Origin: CAYYJR01 sp964472305 | GTDB lineage: Bacteria; Armatimonadota; Hebobacteria; CAIYQO01 | Length of the DNA: 64,000 nucleotides | Direction of reading: 5' to 3' | Assembly (NCBI GenBank): GCA_964472305.1 | Contig: CAYYJR010000006.1 | Location: 111,850 to 175,849, forward strand | Shown: piece after piece, positions 1 through 8,910 of the stretch | How positions within the stretch are numbered: position 1 is the stretch's first letter | Layout of the letters: every line of letters begins with the position of its first letter | Position numbers and translations under genes: made by a program | The notes under the pieces: generated by a model | Databases searched by the model: none | Told to the model about the DNA's origin: nothing | What the model saw: the letters and a program-made list of their open reading frames with translations, nothing else

Positions 1-1253
1 AAGCCCTCCAACCGTCGTGCGCCACCCAGCGATCGCCCTTCGAAGACTGTCATACGGTAATGGTCGCCGGTGTCGTACAGGCTGATGGCGGTAATCGGGC
101 CGTCCGCCAGGATGAACTCCTGCCATGCACCCTCGCATACGTCGCTGTTGCGGTATTCCATGTCGGGCACCAATGTCACGTCGTTCCCCGCTGCCAGCCG
201 CGGATCATGCACGCCGGCATGGCCCATCAGCAGCAGGTTTTCGACCGGATCGAAGGTATAAACCTCGGTATACATGCACGGGCCGCCGGTAGCGCGCATG
301 GCGGCGAACATGCCCAGCGCGATGTTCAGGTCAGCCTCCATGGCGAAGGGCACGCCGCGACGAGCGCTCTCCGGCGGACACAGGCACGGGCGTACTCCGA
401 CCAGCCGGTGCAGTGTCTCGTCCGTATCCTGTATGGCGGCGGCGCGCAAGTCGTGCAACACCACCAGGTCGTCCAACGCCAGTGTGTTGCGCGCGGCGAG
501 TCGCAGGCTGGCGCTCGAGACGCCCGCCACCGGGTAACGCGCGGTGAGGTCGGCGCAGAAGTCGTCGATGCGCACCGCGCTCACCGCCGTGCACGCCTCC
601 GCATACGACGGCGTGTCAATCTCCACCAACTCGACGCCCAGGCGGTCGCGCAGCCGGTCGGCATAGATGTACGTGCCATGCATGCACTCGCAGCGGCCGG
701 CGATGCGTCCTGCCTTCATGCCGCGGAACGCTGCGCGGATGCGCAGCGCGGTGAAGAATTCGCGCAGTTGCTCCGCGAGAATCGGATCGTCCGGCGCGCC
801 GGTGACGATCTCCGGACGGCAACCGCGCTGCTGCAGTACCGCGCTGCCTTGCAGCATGCCTACCGTGCCGCTGAAGCGCAGTAAGTCGTCTACGCTCAAT
901 TTAGCCGGCATGCGTCCCTCGGGCAGGAAGTTCCAGAGTAGCACGGGTCTATCGCCGGCGCGTGCGAGGATTTCCGCGAGTTGCTGGTCTTCGTTCCACA
1001 TCATGTGTACCAGCACGATAGCATCCACCCCCGCTGCCGCGAACTTCGCCATCGCTCGCGCGGCGTCTTCCGGCGAGCAGATCACCCCCGGCGCCACCAC
1101 TGCGCCGCAGTGCGCTTCCAGCGTCGCCGTGACGCGCGCGTAATCGCCGCGCAACAGCGCGCCCAGCGTGTTCGATTCCTTGAACAGCCCCACGTCGGCA
1201 AACCACTGCGCCGACAGCGCCGCCAATCCGACCGTTATGTGATCATGCGCCAT
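1..1253 (-). CDS. L-fucose/L-arabinose isomerase-like protein (3' end outside window)
   Basis: An open frame of 417 codons starts with ATG at 1253 and runs off the left edge of the window. The start is supported by GGAGG seven bases upstream. The protein begins MAHDHITVGLAALSAQWFAD and contains a stretch around residues 70-110 (VLVHMMWNEDQQLAEILARA, then RPVLLWNFLP) typical of the fucose/arabinose isomerase fold, which interconverts aldoses and ketoses in the cytoplasm. The family call comes from recognition of these segments; the substrate cannot be fixed from sequence. Rhamnose mutarotase and an alpha-galactosidase-like enzyme elsewhere in the window fit a plant-sugar user. The C-terminus is missing only because the window ends. 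Confidence 0.7.
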   Translation of the reverse strand, partial: MAHDHITVGLAALSAQWFADVGLFKESNTLGALLRGDYARVTATLEAHCGAVVAPGVICSPEDAARAMAKFAAAGVDAIVLVHMMWNEDQQLAEILARAGDRPVLLWNFLPEGRMPAKLSVDDLLRFSGTVGMLQGSAVLQQRGCRPEIVTGAPDDPILAEQLREFFTALRIRAAFRGMKAGRIAGRCECMHGTYIYADRLRDRLGVELVEIDTPSYAEACTAVSAVRIDDFCADLTARYPVAGVSSASLRLAARNTLALDDLVVLHDLRAAAIQDTDETLHRLVGVRPCLCPPESARRGVPFAMEADLNIALGMFAAMRATGGPCMYTEVYTFDPVENLLLMGHAGVHDPRLAAGNDVTLVPDMEYRNSDVCEGAWQEFILADGPITAISLYDTGDHYRMTVFEGRSLGGARRLEG

Positions 1254-1390
1254 GCAATAGCCTCCGCGTTCGGTGAATAGCGATGGACAAGATATACCGA
1301 ATTTCGTTCCGAAAAGCCACCGGATATCATACCGCCTTTGCCGCATTCAGGGAAGCGAGCGCATCGAGCCTGCGACCTATACAGAAGGTG

Positions 1391-2524
1391 CTATTGCAAA
1401 CGTTTGCTGAACCGCAACGCACTGATGAACAGGATGGCCACGCTCAGCACCAGCAGCGCGAAGGTTTGCGGCCACAGCAGCGCAAGACCGCTGCCTTTGA
1501 GGAAGATGCCGCGGATGATCTCGATGAAGTAGCGCACTGGGTTGAGATAGGTGAGCAGTTGGATGACGTGCGGCATATTTTCGACGGGGAAGATATAGCC
1601 GGAGAGCATAAGCGCGGGCAACAGAAAGAAAACCCCCGTTAGCGACGCCTCCTGCTGGGTGCGTGAATAGGTGGAGATAAGCGTGCCCAGCCCCAGCGTA
1701 GCCAGCATGAACAGGATGCTCAACACGACCAGCAACGGCACGCTGCCAGCAAGGCGAATGTGGAACCAGAACAGCGCGACCAGCAGCGCAATGAACAGTT
1801 CGATGACGCCGATGAGCAGAAACGGCACGGTTTTGCCGATCATCAACTCCAGCGGCATGACGGGGGTGACGATCAACTGTTCCAGCGTGCCCAATTCCTT
1901 CTCTTTTACGATGGCGGTGGAGGTAAGGGTGGTGGTGATGAAGAGCAGAATGGTCGCGATAATGCCTGGGATGAGGAAATTCACGCTCTTCAGCTCCGGG
2001 TTGTACCACACGCGCACGCGGGCGTCGACAGTGGGCAGACGTGCGGTCAGCGCCCGCGCCCGGTTCACCTGTTCAAGGCTGATGCCGGTCGCGAATTGCG
2101 CGATTATCCCCTGCGCGTAGCCGGAGATCACCCGCGCCGCGTTGGCATCGGTGCCGTCGTAGAGCGTCTGCACCTGCACGGGCCGTCCGCGGCTGAGGTC
2201 GCGGGCGAAGTGCAGTGGAATGGTCAGCACGAATTGCGCCCGGCCCGACTGCAGCAGCGCATCGATCTGTCGCGGATGGGTCACCGTATAGTCGTAATCG
2301 AAATAACCGGAGTGGATGAATCGCTGAACCAGCGCGCGGCTTTCGGCGCTATGGTCCTGGTCGTAAACGGCGGTGGCGATGTGGATAATGTCGCTGGTCA
2401 CCGCATAGCCCAGCAGCACCAGTTGGATCAGCGGTGCGAGAAAGATCAGTCCAAGCATGCGCCGGTCGCGCCGGGTTTGTAACAGCTCTTTCAGGGTTAC
2501 GTTCCAGATGCGTCGCCAGTTCAT
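1391..2524 (-). CDS. ABC-2 type transporter permease (second of pair)
   Basis: 377-residue membrane protein beginning MNWRRIWNVTLKELLQTRRD. One membrane segment lies near residues 24-44, a large extracytoplasmic domain follows, and five or so segments cluster in the C-terminal half. This is the layout of the YhhJ/YbhS/YbhR ABC-2 permeases. An upstream in-frame start at 2608 would run into the preceding gene, so ATG 2524 is chosen; it lies 7 bases past the stop of the sister permease. It is the last gene of the operon that starts with the TolC-like gene and probably forms a heterodimer with the permease just upstream to export a drug or lipid-like substrate. Confidence 0.9.
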   Translation of the reverse strand: MNWRRIWNVTLKELLQTRRDRRMLGLIFLAPLIQLVLLGYAVTSDIIHIATAVYDQDHSAESRALVQRFIHSGYFDYDYTVTHPRQIDALLQSGRAQFVLTIPLHFARDLSRGRPVQVQTLYDGTDANAARVISGYAQGIIAQFATGISLEQVNRARALTARLPTVDARVRVWYNPELKSVNFLIPGIIATILLFITTTLTSTAIVKEKELGTLEQLIVTPVMPLELMIGKTVPFLLIGVIELFIALLVALFWFHIRLAGSVPLLVVLSILFMLATLGLGTLISTYSRTQQEASLTGVFFLLPALMLSGYIFPVENMPHVIQLLTYLNPVRYFIEIIRGIFLKGSGLALLWPQTFALLVLSVAILFISALRFSKRLQ

Positions 2525-2531
2525 GCTATCC

Positions 2532-3662
2532 TCACAGTGTCTTGCGGAAACGCCGCACGCTGGCGGTGATGATGAACAGTGCCATTGCCAGCAGCACCAG
2601 CAGGTCACCCCACACCAGCGACAATCCGCCGCCCTTGAGGAAGATGATGCGCAGGATGCGAATCAGGTGCATAGCCGGCACCAAATGGGCGACCCACTGC
2701 AACACCAGCGGCATACTGCTGATGGGAAAGACAAAACCGGACAGGAAGACGGTGGGCAGTTGCGTGGTCAGTGAGGCCATCGTCTGCGCCCCCTGCTGGG
2801 TTGGCGAAATCACCGATATATACAGTCCGATGCCCAGTGCGGTGAGGAGAAAAATCAGCGAGGACAGAATAACCAGCAACACGCTGCCGCGCAACGGCAC
2901 GTGAAAGAGGAAGACGCTGGCGACGATCACCAGCAGCACGTCTCCGAGGGCGATGAGCACATATGGCGTCAGTTTGCCCAGCATCAATTCGAGGGGCATC
3001 ACCGGGGAAGCATCCAGCGTCTCGATGGTACCGCGCTCGTGCTCGCGCGCCACCGTCACCGAGGTCAGCAGCGAGGACAGCGAGGCGAGGATAATGGCAA
3101 TGAGACCGGGCACCAGGAAGTAGATGCTTTTCAGCTCCGGGTTGTACCAGAAGCGCGGTCGATTGTCCACCGGTGTCGCACTTCTGCCGGTGATGCCCAG
3201 GCGCTGCAGCGCGGCCAGCGTTACCTCACCACTGAATTGCGCCACAATCTGGGTGGCGTAATTGAGCGCGGTGGTGGCGACAGTGGAGTCGGAACCGTCT
3301 ATGAGGAGTTGCACCTGTGCCGTGCGACCCGCCGCCAGGTTGGCGGCGAAGCGGGTTGGAATGACCAGCCCCACCTTCACCCGTCCTTCGGCAATGTCCA
3401 ACTCCAGCGTGTTATAGCTGTCCGGATAAGTGGCAACGTCGAAGTATTCGTTACCGGAAAAGGCGATGATCAACCGGCGTGAGGTAGGGGTGCGGTCCTG
3501 GTCATAGACCGCCAGTCTGACATGCTTGACGTCGAGATTGAAAGCATAACCGTAGAGCACCAGTGTGACGGCGGGCAGTCCCAGCACGACTCCGATAAGC
3601 CGCGCATCGCGTGCGATCTGCTTGAACTCCTTCCACAGAATCAGCCAGGTGCGCCACCACAT
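2532..3662 (-). CDS. ABC-2 type transporter permease (first of pair)
   Basis: 376-residue permease beginning MWWRTWLILWKEFKQIARDA, with an N-terminal membrane helix, a soluble loop (residues about 50-170) and a C-terminal bundle of membrane helices. It resembles its downstream neighbour in length and in shared segments such as WYNPELKS and VMPLELMLGK, so the two are paralogues. It starts 3 bases after the upstream ATPase gene ends. Known relatives work with HlyD-type adaptors in tripartite efflux. The substrate is unknown. Confidence 0.9.
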   Translation of the reverse strand: MWWRTWLILWKEFKQIARDARLIGVVLGLPAVTLVLYGYAFNLDVKHVRLAVYDQDRTPTSRRLIIAFSGNEYFDVATYPDSYNTLELDIAEGRVKVGLVIPTRFAANLAAGRTAQVQLLIDGSDSTVATTALNYATQIVAQFSGEVTLAALQRLGITGRSATPVDNRPRFWYNPELKSIYFLVPGLIAIILASLSSLLTSVTVAREHERGTIETLDASPVMPLELMLGKLTPYVLIALGDVLLVIVASVFLFHVPLRGSVLLVILSSLIFLLTALGIGLYISVISPTQQGAQTMASLTTQLPTVFLSGFVFPISSMPLVLQWVAHLVPAMHLIRILRIIFLKGGGLSLVWGDLLVLLAMALFIITASVRRFRKTL

Positions 3663-3665
3663 CGC

Positions 3666-4616
3666 TTACCGCTCCTCTGCCTGTTGTGCTTCTGCCTGTT
3701 CGATGAGTGCGATGAACACGTCTTCCAGCGACGGCGCAATTTGCGTTACCGTGCAGTCGCTGATCCCTGCCCGCGCCAGCATGTCGCAGATGTCATCGAT
3801 AGCCGCTGCCTCCTCCACGCGGATATGCAGCGTCTGGCCGAAGATGGTCACGTCGTGCGCCGGCGGGTAGTGTTCCAGCGCCTCAAGTGCGCGCATCAGC
3901 GAGCGAGTGGCGATTTCCAGCAAGATGCCGCTGTGATATTGCTGCTTCAGTTCCGCCGGGCTGCCCGACGCGATCAACCGACCGCCGTAAATCATGCCCA
4001 GGCGGTCGCAGTGCTCGGCGTCATCCATGAAGTGGGTGGTCACGAAGATTGTCATCCCCTGGTCGGATACCGTGTAGATCAATTCCCAGAACTCGCGGCG
4101 CGAGATGGGATCCACCCCCGCCGTCGGTTCATCGAGAAAGAGAATCTTCGGGCGATGGATCATCGCCGTTCCCAATGCCAGTCGCTGCTTGAACCCGGTG
4201 GATAGTTCGCTGGTCAGGCTGAATGCGCGCGACGACAGCCCGGCAAGCCGCAGTATCCACTCCCGCCGCTCATCCATCTGCGCGACCGGCACCCCGTAGA
4301 TGCCCCCGAAGAAGTTGATATTTTCCACCACCGTCAGATCTTCATATAGCGAGAAGCGCTGGCTCATATAGCCGATATTTGCCTTGATGGCTTCCGGCTG
4401 TGTCATGACGTCGTAGCCGGCCACCTTGCCGACGCCGGCGGTGGGCAGCAGGATGCCGCACAGGATGCGGATGGTAGTCGATTTGCCTGCGCCGTTGGGA
4501 CCGAGGAAGCCGAAAATCTCGCCCGTCGGCACGGTGAAAGAGACATGATCCACCGCGGTGAAGGCGCCAAAGCGCTTCACGAGCTCGTGCACCACCACCG
4601 CCGGCGCGTCCGTCAT
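3666..4616 (-). CDS. ABC transporter ATP-binding protein (signature motif altered)
   Basis: 316-residue ATPase that energises the ABC-2 pump from the cytoplasmic face. Walker A is GPNGAGKST (39-47), Walker B is ILFLDEP (158-164), and the signature segment reads LSTGFKQR (138-145) instead of the usual LSGGQ type. The start ATG at 4616 overlaps the stop of the preceding ATPase gene as ATGA, so translation is probably coupled. An in-frame start at 4754 is rejected because it lies inside that gene. With the neighbouring ATPase it probably forms an asymmetric heterodimer, matching the two unequal permeases. Confidence 0.92.
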   Translation of the reverse strand: MTDAPAVVVHELVKRFGAFTAVDHVSFTVPTGEIFGFLGPNGAGKSTTIRILCGILLPTAGVGKVAGYDVMTQPEAIKANIGYMSQRFSLYEDLTVVENINFFGGIYGVPVAQMDERREWILRLAGLSSRAFSLTSELSTGFKQRLALGTAMIHRPKILFLDEPTAGVDPISRREFWELIYTVSDQGMTIFVTTHFMDDAEHCDRLGMIYGGRLIASGSPAELKQQYHSGILLEIATRSLMRALEALEHYPPAHDVTIFGQTLHIRVEEAAAIDDICDMLARAGISDCTVTQIAPSLEDVFIALIEQAEAQQAEER

Positions 4617-5533
4617 GGATGACCTCCGCCCAGCAGTGAAATGAACACATCCTCCAATCCCGGTTGTTGTTGCTGTACCTCGCTGACCGCGATGCCTTGC
4701 GTGGTCAGCGCCTGGCGGATAATCGGCCCGTCGCGTTCCGCATCGGTCACCCACACGTGCAGTCGGTCGCCGAATATGTTTACCGCCTTCACGCCGGATA
4801 ATGCGGTGAGAATGATTTGTGCCTTGCGTTGTGGCGTGGCACGCAGTGACAGTAGATCGCCTTGCATCCTCGCACGCAGTGCCTCCGGGGTGTCGGTGAC
4901 GATCACCTGCCCCCGGTCGATCAGCGCGACGCGATTACAACGCTCCGCTTCGTCCATATAGGGTGTGCTCACCAGGATAGTGACACCCTGGCGCAGCAGA
5001 TCGTAGAGAATGAGCCAGAAATCACGCCGCGAGACAGGATCCACCCCCGCCGTCGGCTCGTCGAGGAAGAGCACGCCGGGGGTATGCATCAGCGTGCAAG
5101 CCAGCATCAGCTTTTGTCGCATGCCGCCGGACAAGTCACCTGCCAGCCGCTTGACGAACGGCTCCAGCCGGCTGAACGCCAGCAACTCTCGCTCGCGCGC
5201 GAGACGCACATCACGCGGCACGTGATAGATGCCGGCGTAAAAATACAGGTTCTCGCTCACCGTCAAGTCGGCATATACGCTGAAGCGCTGCGGCATGTAG
5301 CCAATGTGCGCTTTCATCTGTTCGGTCTGCCGGATCACATCGTAGCCGGCCACCCGTGCCTCGCCGCCGTCAGGAACCAGCATCCCGGTGAGCAGACGCA
5401 TGGCGGTGGTCTTGCCGGCGCCGTCCGGACCGACCAGTCCGAAGATTTCACCCGTTGTTACCGCCAGCGACAATCCATCGACGGCCGTCAGCGCGCCGAA
5501 CTGCTTGCGCAGTTCGCGTGCATCGATGGCCAA
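4613..5533 (-). CDS. ABC transporter ATP-binding protein
   Basis: 306-residue ABC ATPase. Walker A is GPDGAGKTT (35-43), the signature is a canonical LSGGMRQK (134-141) and Walker B is VLFLDEP (154-160). It is the first of two ATPases in the export operon, 28 bases after the HlyD-like gene and overlapping the next ATPase gene by four bases. In the related E. coli RbbA the two ATPase halves are fused; here they are separate genes. It probably pairs with the second ATPase, which has the divergent signature. Confidence 0.92.
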   Translation of the reverse strand: MAIDARELRKQFGALTAVDGLSLAVTTGEIFGLVGPDGAGKTTAMRLLTGMLVPDGGEARVAGYDVIRQTEQMKAHIGYMPQRFSVYADLTVSENLYFYAGIYHVPRDVRLARERELLAFSRLEPFVKRLAGDLSGGMRQKLMLACTLMHTPGVLFLDEPTAGVDPVSRRDFWLILYDLLRQGVTILVSTPYMDEAERCNRVALIDRGQVIVTDTPEALRARMQGDLLSLRATPQRKAQIILTALSGVKAVNIFGDRLHVWVTDAERDGPIIRQALTTQGIAVSEVQQQQPGLEDVFISLLGGGHP

Positions 5534-5561
5534 GTCGCCGGAAGTGTCTATCGTTGTTACC

Positions 5562-7061
5562 TCACTTGACGAAAATCACCGCGTCGCCCGGCATGCCGGG
5601 TTTTAAATCCTGATGGGGATTGTCCACCGTGATTTTCACCCCGAACACCAGCTTCACGCGTTCATCCTTTGTCTGCACGTTCTTCGGGGTGAATTCCGGT
5701 TGTTCGCTGATATTGGTCACCGTGCCGTCGTAGCTGCGCGTCGGATAGGCGTCGGTAGTGACGACGGCATGCTGGCCGAGTTTTACCAGTCCGAGTTGCG
5801 GCTCCGGCACGTAAACACGCAGCCATACGGTACGCAACTCGGCAAGGCGTACGATGGGCATTCCCGCGGTGGCGACGTCGCCGGGCTCGGTGGCGCGCAA
5901 TGTCACGCGCGCGTCGGTAGGGGCGAAAATTTTTGTCTGTCGCAGATTCGCCTGCGCGGTTTGCAGGTTGCCGCTCGCTTGTTCTTCGCGTCCTCGCGCC
6001 GCGGCGACAGTCTCCGGACGCGCGCCGGCCAGCGCCAGCTCCAGCGCCGCACGCGCCGCGCCGGCCTGTCCCACCGCCTGCTCCACCCGCGCATTCGCGA
6101 CCTGAATCTCCTGCGGGCGCGCACCGGCAATCGCTTCGTTCAGTCGCTGTTGCGCCGCCGTCACCTGCGCGCGCGCTTGCGCGATCTCCTGCGGACGCGC
6201 GCCCGCCTCCGCGGCCAGCAGTTGCTGGCGAACGGCCTCCGCCGCCGCTGCCGCTTCCTGAATTTCTTGTGGCCGCGCTCCTGCCTGCGCCTCGCTCAGC
6301 CGTTGTTGCGCCACTGTCACCTGCGCCTGCGCCACATCGCGTTGCGTGCGCGCCAGATCACGCTGCTGACCGGAGATAGCCCCGTTGGCATAGAGGAATT
6401 CCGTCCGCTGCAGATCAGCTTGCGCATTGGCGAGTGTTGCCTGCGCCTGGGCCAGCGCCGCCTGCAATTGCGCGACTTCTTCCGTGCGCGCGCCCGCTTG
6501 CACCAGGCTCAAGCGCGCCTGCGCCTGCTGATAGTTCGCGCGTAACTGGGCAATGAGTTCAGTGCGCTGTCCGGCTTCCACCAGGGAGAGCTGCGCACGC
6601 GCCTGTTCCAATGCTGCCCGCAACTGGGCGATCTCCTCTGTGCGCGTGCCCGCGATGATCAGGTTTCGCTGCGCCTCCGCCTGGCGCACGACTCCCAGTG
6701 CTGATTCGTATTGTGCGCGGGCTTGCGCGATCTCTTGCGGGCGCGCGCCCGTCTGGACGGCGGCTCGCTCTTCACGCGCGGCGATGACCCCGCCTCGCGC
6801 CGCCGTCACCTGTCCCTGTTGTTCGCCATGGTCCAATACGGCGATAAGCTGACCGCGGTACACGCGCTGGCCTTCGCTGACCAGCAGTTGCAGTATGCGC
6901 CCCGGCACCTTCGAACTGACATCGACTTCCGTTGCCTCGATGATGCCGTTACCGTTCAACGAGGTTATCGGACCGGGTGGACGACTGGCGAGGATGCGCC
7001 AGACGATAATGGCGGCGATGATTAACACGACCAGTACAAGCACGAGTCGGCGTCGTCTCAT
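5562..7061 (-). CDS. HlyD-family membrane-fusion (periplasmic adaptor) protein with long repeat hairpin
   Basis: 499-residue adaptor that links an inner-membrane ABC pump to an outer-membrane channel. One N-terminal anchor helix lies at residues 5-23, a biotinyl-lipoyl-like half at about 40-80, a very long alanine/glutamine-rich coiled-coil hairpin at about 85-375, then the second lipoyl half and beta domain. The hairpin contains eight copies of a GxR(P/T)(Q/E)E(I/V)-like heptad, with G at residues 105, 138, 164, 190, 261, 287, 313 and 346. These are placed symmetrically about a tip near residue 225. The gene overlaps the TolC-like gene by ATGA. Confidence 0.93.
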   Translation of the reverse strand: MRRRRLVLVLVVLIIAAIIVWRILASRPPGPITSLNGNGIIEATEVDVSSKVPGRILQLLVSEGQRVYRGQLIAVLDHGEQQGQVTAARGGVIAAREERAAVQTGARPQEIAQARAQYESALGVVRQAEAQRNLIIAGTRTEEIAQLRAALEQARAQLSLVEAGQRTELIAQLRANYQQAQARLSLVQAGARTEEVAQLQAALAQAQATLANAQADLQRTEFLYANGAISGQQRDLARTQRDVAQAQVTVAQQRLSEAQAGARPQEIQEAAAAAEAVRQQLLAAEAGARPQEIAQARAQVTAAQQRLNEAIAGARPQEIQVANARVEQAVGQAGAARAALELALAGARPETVAAARGREEQASGNLQTAQANLRQTKIFAPTDARVTLRATEPGDVATAGMPIVRLAELRTVWLRVYVPEPQLGLVKLGQHAVVTTDAYPTRSYDGTVTNISEQPEFTPKNVQTKDERVKLVFGVKITVDNPHQDLKPGMPGDAVIFVK

Positions 7062-8401
7062 GGCGTCGCCTCCGTGGTCGGCGCTCCGAGCGCAAAATCG
7101 AACTCCGCCCGCGTGATGAGCAGATTGGCTTGTGCCGTCACCAGTCCCTGGCGCGCGCGCGTCAGCGTTGCCTGCGCATCGGCGATTTCCGCTGCCGTGC
7201 TAACGCCACCCTGGTAGCGCACCACGGCGATGCGCATCGTTTCCTGCGCCAACTCCACCTGCGCGTTCGCCACCTCCAGCGCCGCGTCGGCAGCCTGCAT
7301 ACGCGCATAGGCGTCGCGCACTTCCGCGGTGACAGCGGTTAGCAGCGCCCGCCGCGCAGCCAGCACCTGCGTCCGCTGTGCCTCGGTTTGCCGCGTGCGA
7401 GCTTTCGTCAATCCGGCATCCAGCAATGGCAGTGCGGCCTGCAGCATCAACGTCCACCCGCTGGTCTGCACCGGCGTGTCGGGTGAGGTGAGTTGATAGT
7501 TGAGCGCGATACCCAGCGTCGGGATACGGGCGCGTCGGGCGGCGGTGATCGCCTCGGTGGCGGCGCTGAGTTGAAAATCGAATGCGCGCAACTCGGGGCG
7601 CCGGATATATGCCTGCTCCAGTGCCTCCTCCACCGGGGGCAGCGTAATAGCGGGGAGCAGCGTTTCCACTGCGGTGTAGTTACCGTCGGTGAGACCCATC
7701 GCTTGTAACAGTGCATCGCGCGCCACCTGCTGGTCCACTCCTGCGTTGATCACCTGCTGGCGGGCGGTGTCGACGTCCACCTGTGCGCGTAACACGTCAA
7801 AGCGGGGCGCGGTCTCCGCCTGGAATCGTACGATGGCGTTGCGAAGGTGAGTGTTGGCGGTCTCCAGCGATTGCTGGGCGACACCGCAACCGCGTTGGGC
7901 TGCGACCAGCAGTTGAAATGCGCGCGTTGTTTGAAACACCACCTGCTGGCGCGTGCGTACGCCGGTCGCTTCCGTCGCACGCGCCAGGTTGCTGGCTTGC
8001 CGCACCAACGCATGCAATCGTCCGCCGGTGAACAGCGTTTGTTGTGCAGAGAGGGTGGTGAGTAACGATGTACGGCTTCCCAACGTGACGGACGGCAGCG
8101 GCGGCGCGAGTGGAATCTCCGGCAGCGTGCTTACCACGCTATAGCGGGCGTTAGCATTCACCTGAACGCCCAGCCCGGCGCGCGCCTCCTCGGTGCGTGC
8201 GCGAGCCTCTGCAAGCTGACCGCTTGCGGTTTGTAGCGCCGGATGATGTGCCAGCGCTGTCTCGATAGCCTGCGCCAGTGTCAGTGGTTGGGTTTGTTGC
8301 GCCGCCACCGGCCAGCCGAACCACACTACCGCCGCCAGCATCCACGCGAAGCGTCTCCATCGTCCACCTGCCCGCAACATCCCACCCATCGGAGATTGCA
8401 T
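7058..8401 (-). CDS. TolC-family outer-membrane efflux protein
   Basis: 447-residue protein with a signal peptide ending about residue 34 (VAAQQTQP) and two similar alpha-helical halves. Recurrent ALxxHPALQTASGQLAEARA-type segments characterise outer membrane efflux proteins, which form trimeric channels through the outer membrane. It heads the operon and overlaps the adaptor gene by ATGA. The exact start is not secure: ATG 8401 has a weak ribosome site (GCAGG), and an ATG seven codons in is preceded by GGTGGG. Its presence is direct evidence that the host has an outer membrane. Confidence 0.92.
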   Translation of the reverse strand: MQSPMGGMLRAGGRWRRFAWMLAAVVWFGWPVAAQQTQPLTLAQAIETALAHHPALQTASGQLAEARARTEEARAGLGVQVNANARYSVVSTLPEIPLAPPLPSVTLGSRTSLLTTLSAQQTLFTGGRLHALVRQASNLARATEATGVRTRQQVVFQTTRAFQLLVAAQRGCGVAQQSLETANTHLRNAIVRFQAETAPRFDVLRAQVDVDTARQQVINAGVDQQVARDALLQAMGLTDGNYTAVETLLPAITLPPVEEALEQAYIRRPELRAFDFQLSAATEAITAARRARIPTLGIALNYQLTSPDTPVQTSGWTLMLQAALPLLDAGLTKARTRQTEAQRTQVLAARRALLTAVTAEVRDAYARMQAADAALEVANAQVELAQETMRIAVVRYQGGVSTAAEIADAQATLTRARQGLVTAQANLLITRAEFDFALGAPTTEATP

Positions 8402-8706
8402 GCCTGCATAGATATCCGTTTCAGCCAGCGGGAGAACGTCACGTTTGCCATGTTTCCGGACCGTTGTCTCCTTTGCGACTACAGCGGGGGTTTCATTGGT
8501 GCCTGCGGAACGCCCTGATATAGCAAACGCATGATTGTATTGCCGGGAGGCGTGTGTAATAATGGATGGGCAGGGATTCCCTGGAGGTCATTATACGCAG
8601 TTCGCCCCCGGTATCGTGCGTTAGGTACGAAGGAGAGGGAACGTTCAAATGGCATGTACCGGGTCACGATGTGGCACAAACGATGTCGTTGACGCGGTAA
8701 CGCGTG
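8402..8706. other. Intergenic region upstream of the efflux operon
   Basis: About 305 bases without a convincing gene. A TATAAT on the minus strand at 8595-8590 could be the -10 of the efflux operon, but no good -35 hexamer lies 16-18 bases above it. No regulator gene or strong hairpin is seen. Confidence 0.3.
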
Positions 8707-8910
8707 CTATTCCTGCTCGGAGGGCGTCTCGCTGATGCAGTGCAACGGACACACCCACGCGCACAATCCGCAACGGGTGCAGGCGTTGGAATCGACCTGG
8801 CAGTGCGCGCCGGTTTGCGCGATAGCGCCGACGGGACAGGTGAGACGGCATTGGGTGCAACCGACGCACAGATCGGCATCGATGAGGGCGGGAGCATGCA
8901 GCGTGGTCAT
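8707..8910 (-). CDS. Two-cluster [4Fe-4S] ferredoxin
   Basis: 67-residue small protein with two full cluster motifs, CVGCTQCRLTCP and CTRCGLCAWVCP, each CxxCxxCxxxCP. This is the signature of bacterial-type 2[4Fe-4S] ferredoxins, which are soluble electron carriers. ATG 8910 overlaps the stop of the upstream flavoprotein gene as ATGA. Longer in-frame starts lie inside that gene and are rejected. The coupling suggests that this ferredoxin delivers or receives electrons for the flavoprotein. Confidence 0.9.
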   Translation of the reverse strand: MTTLHAPALIDADLCVGCTQCRLTCPVGAIAQTGAHCQVDSNACTRCGLCAWVCPLHCISETPSEQE

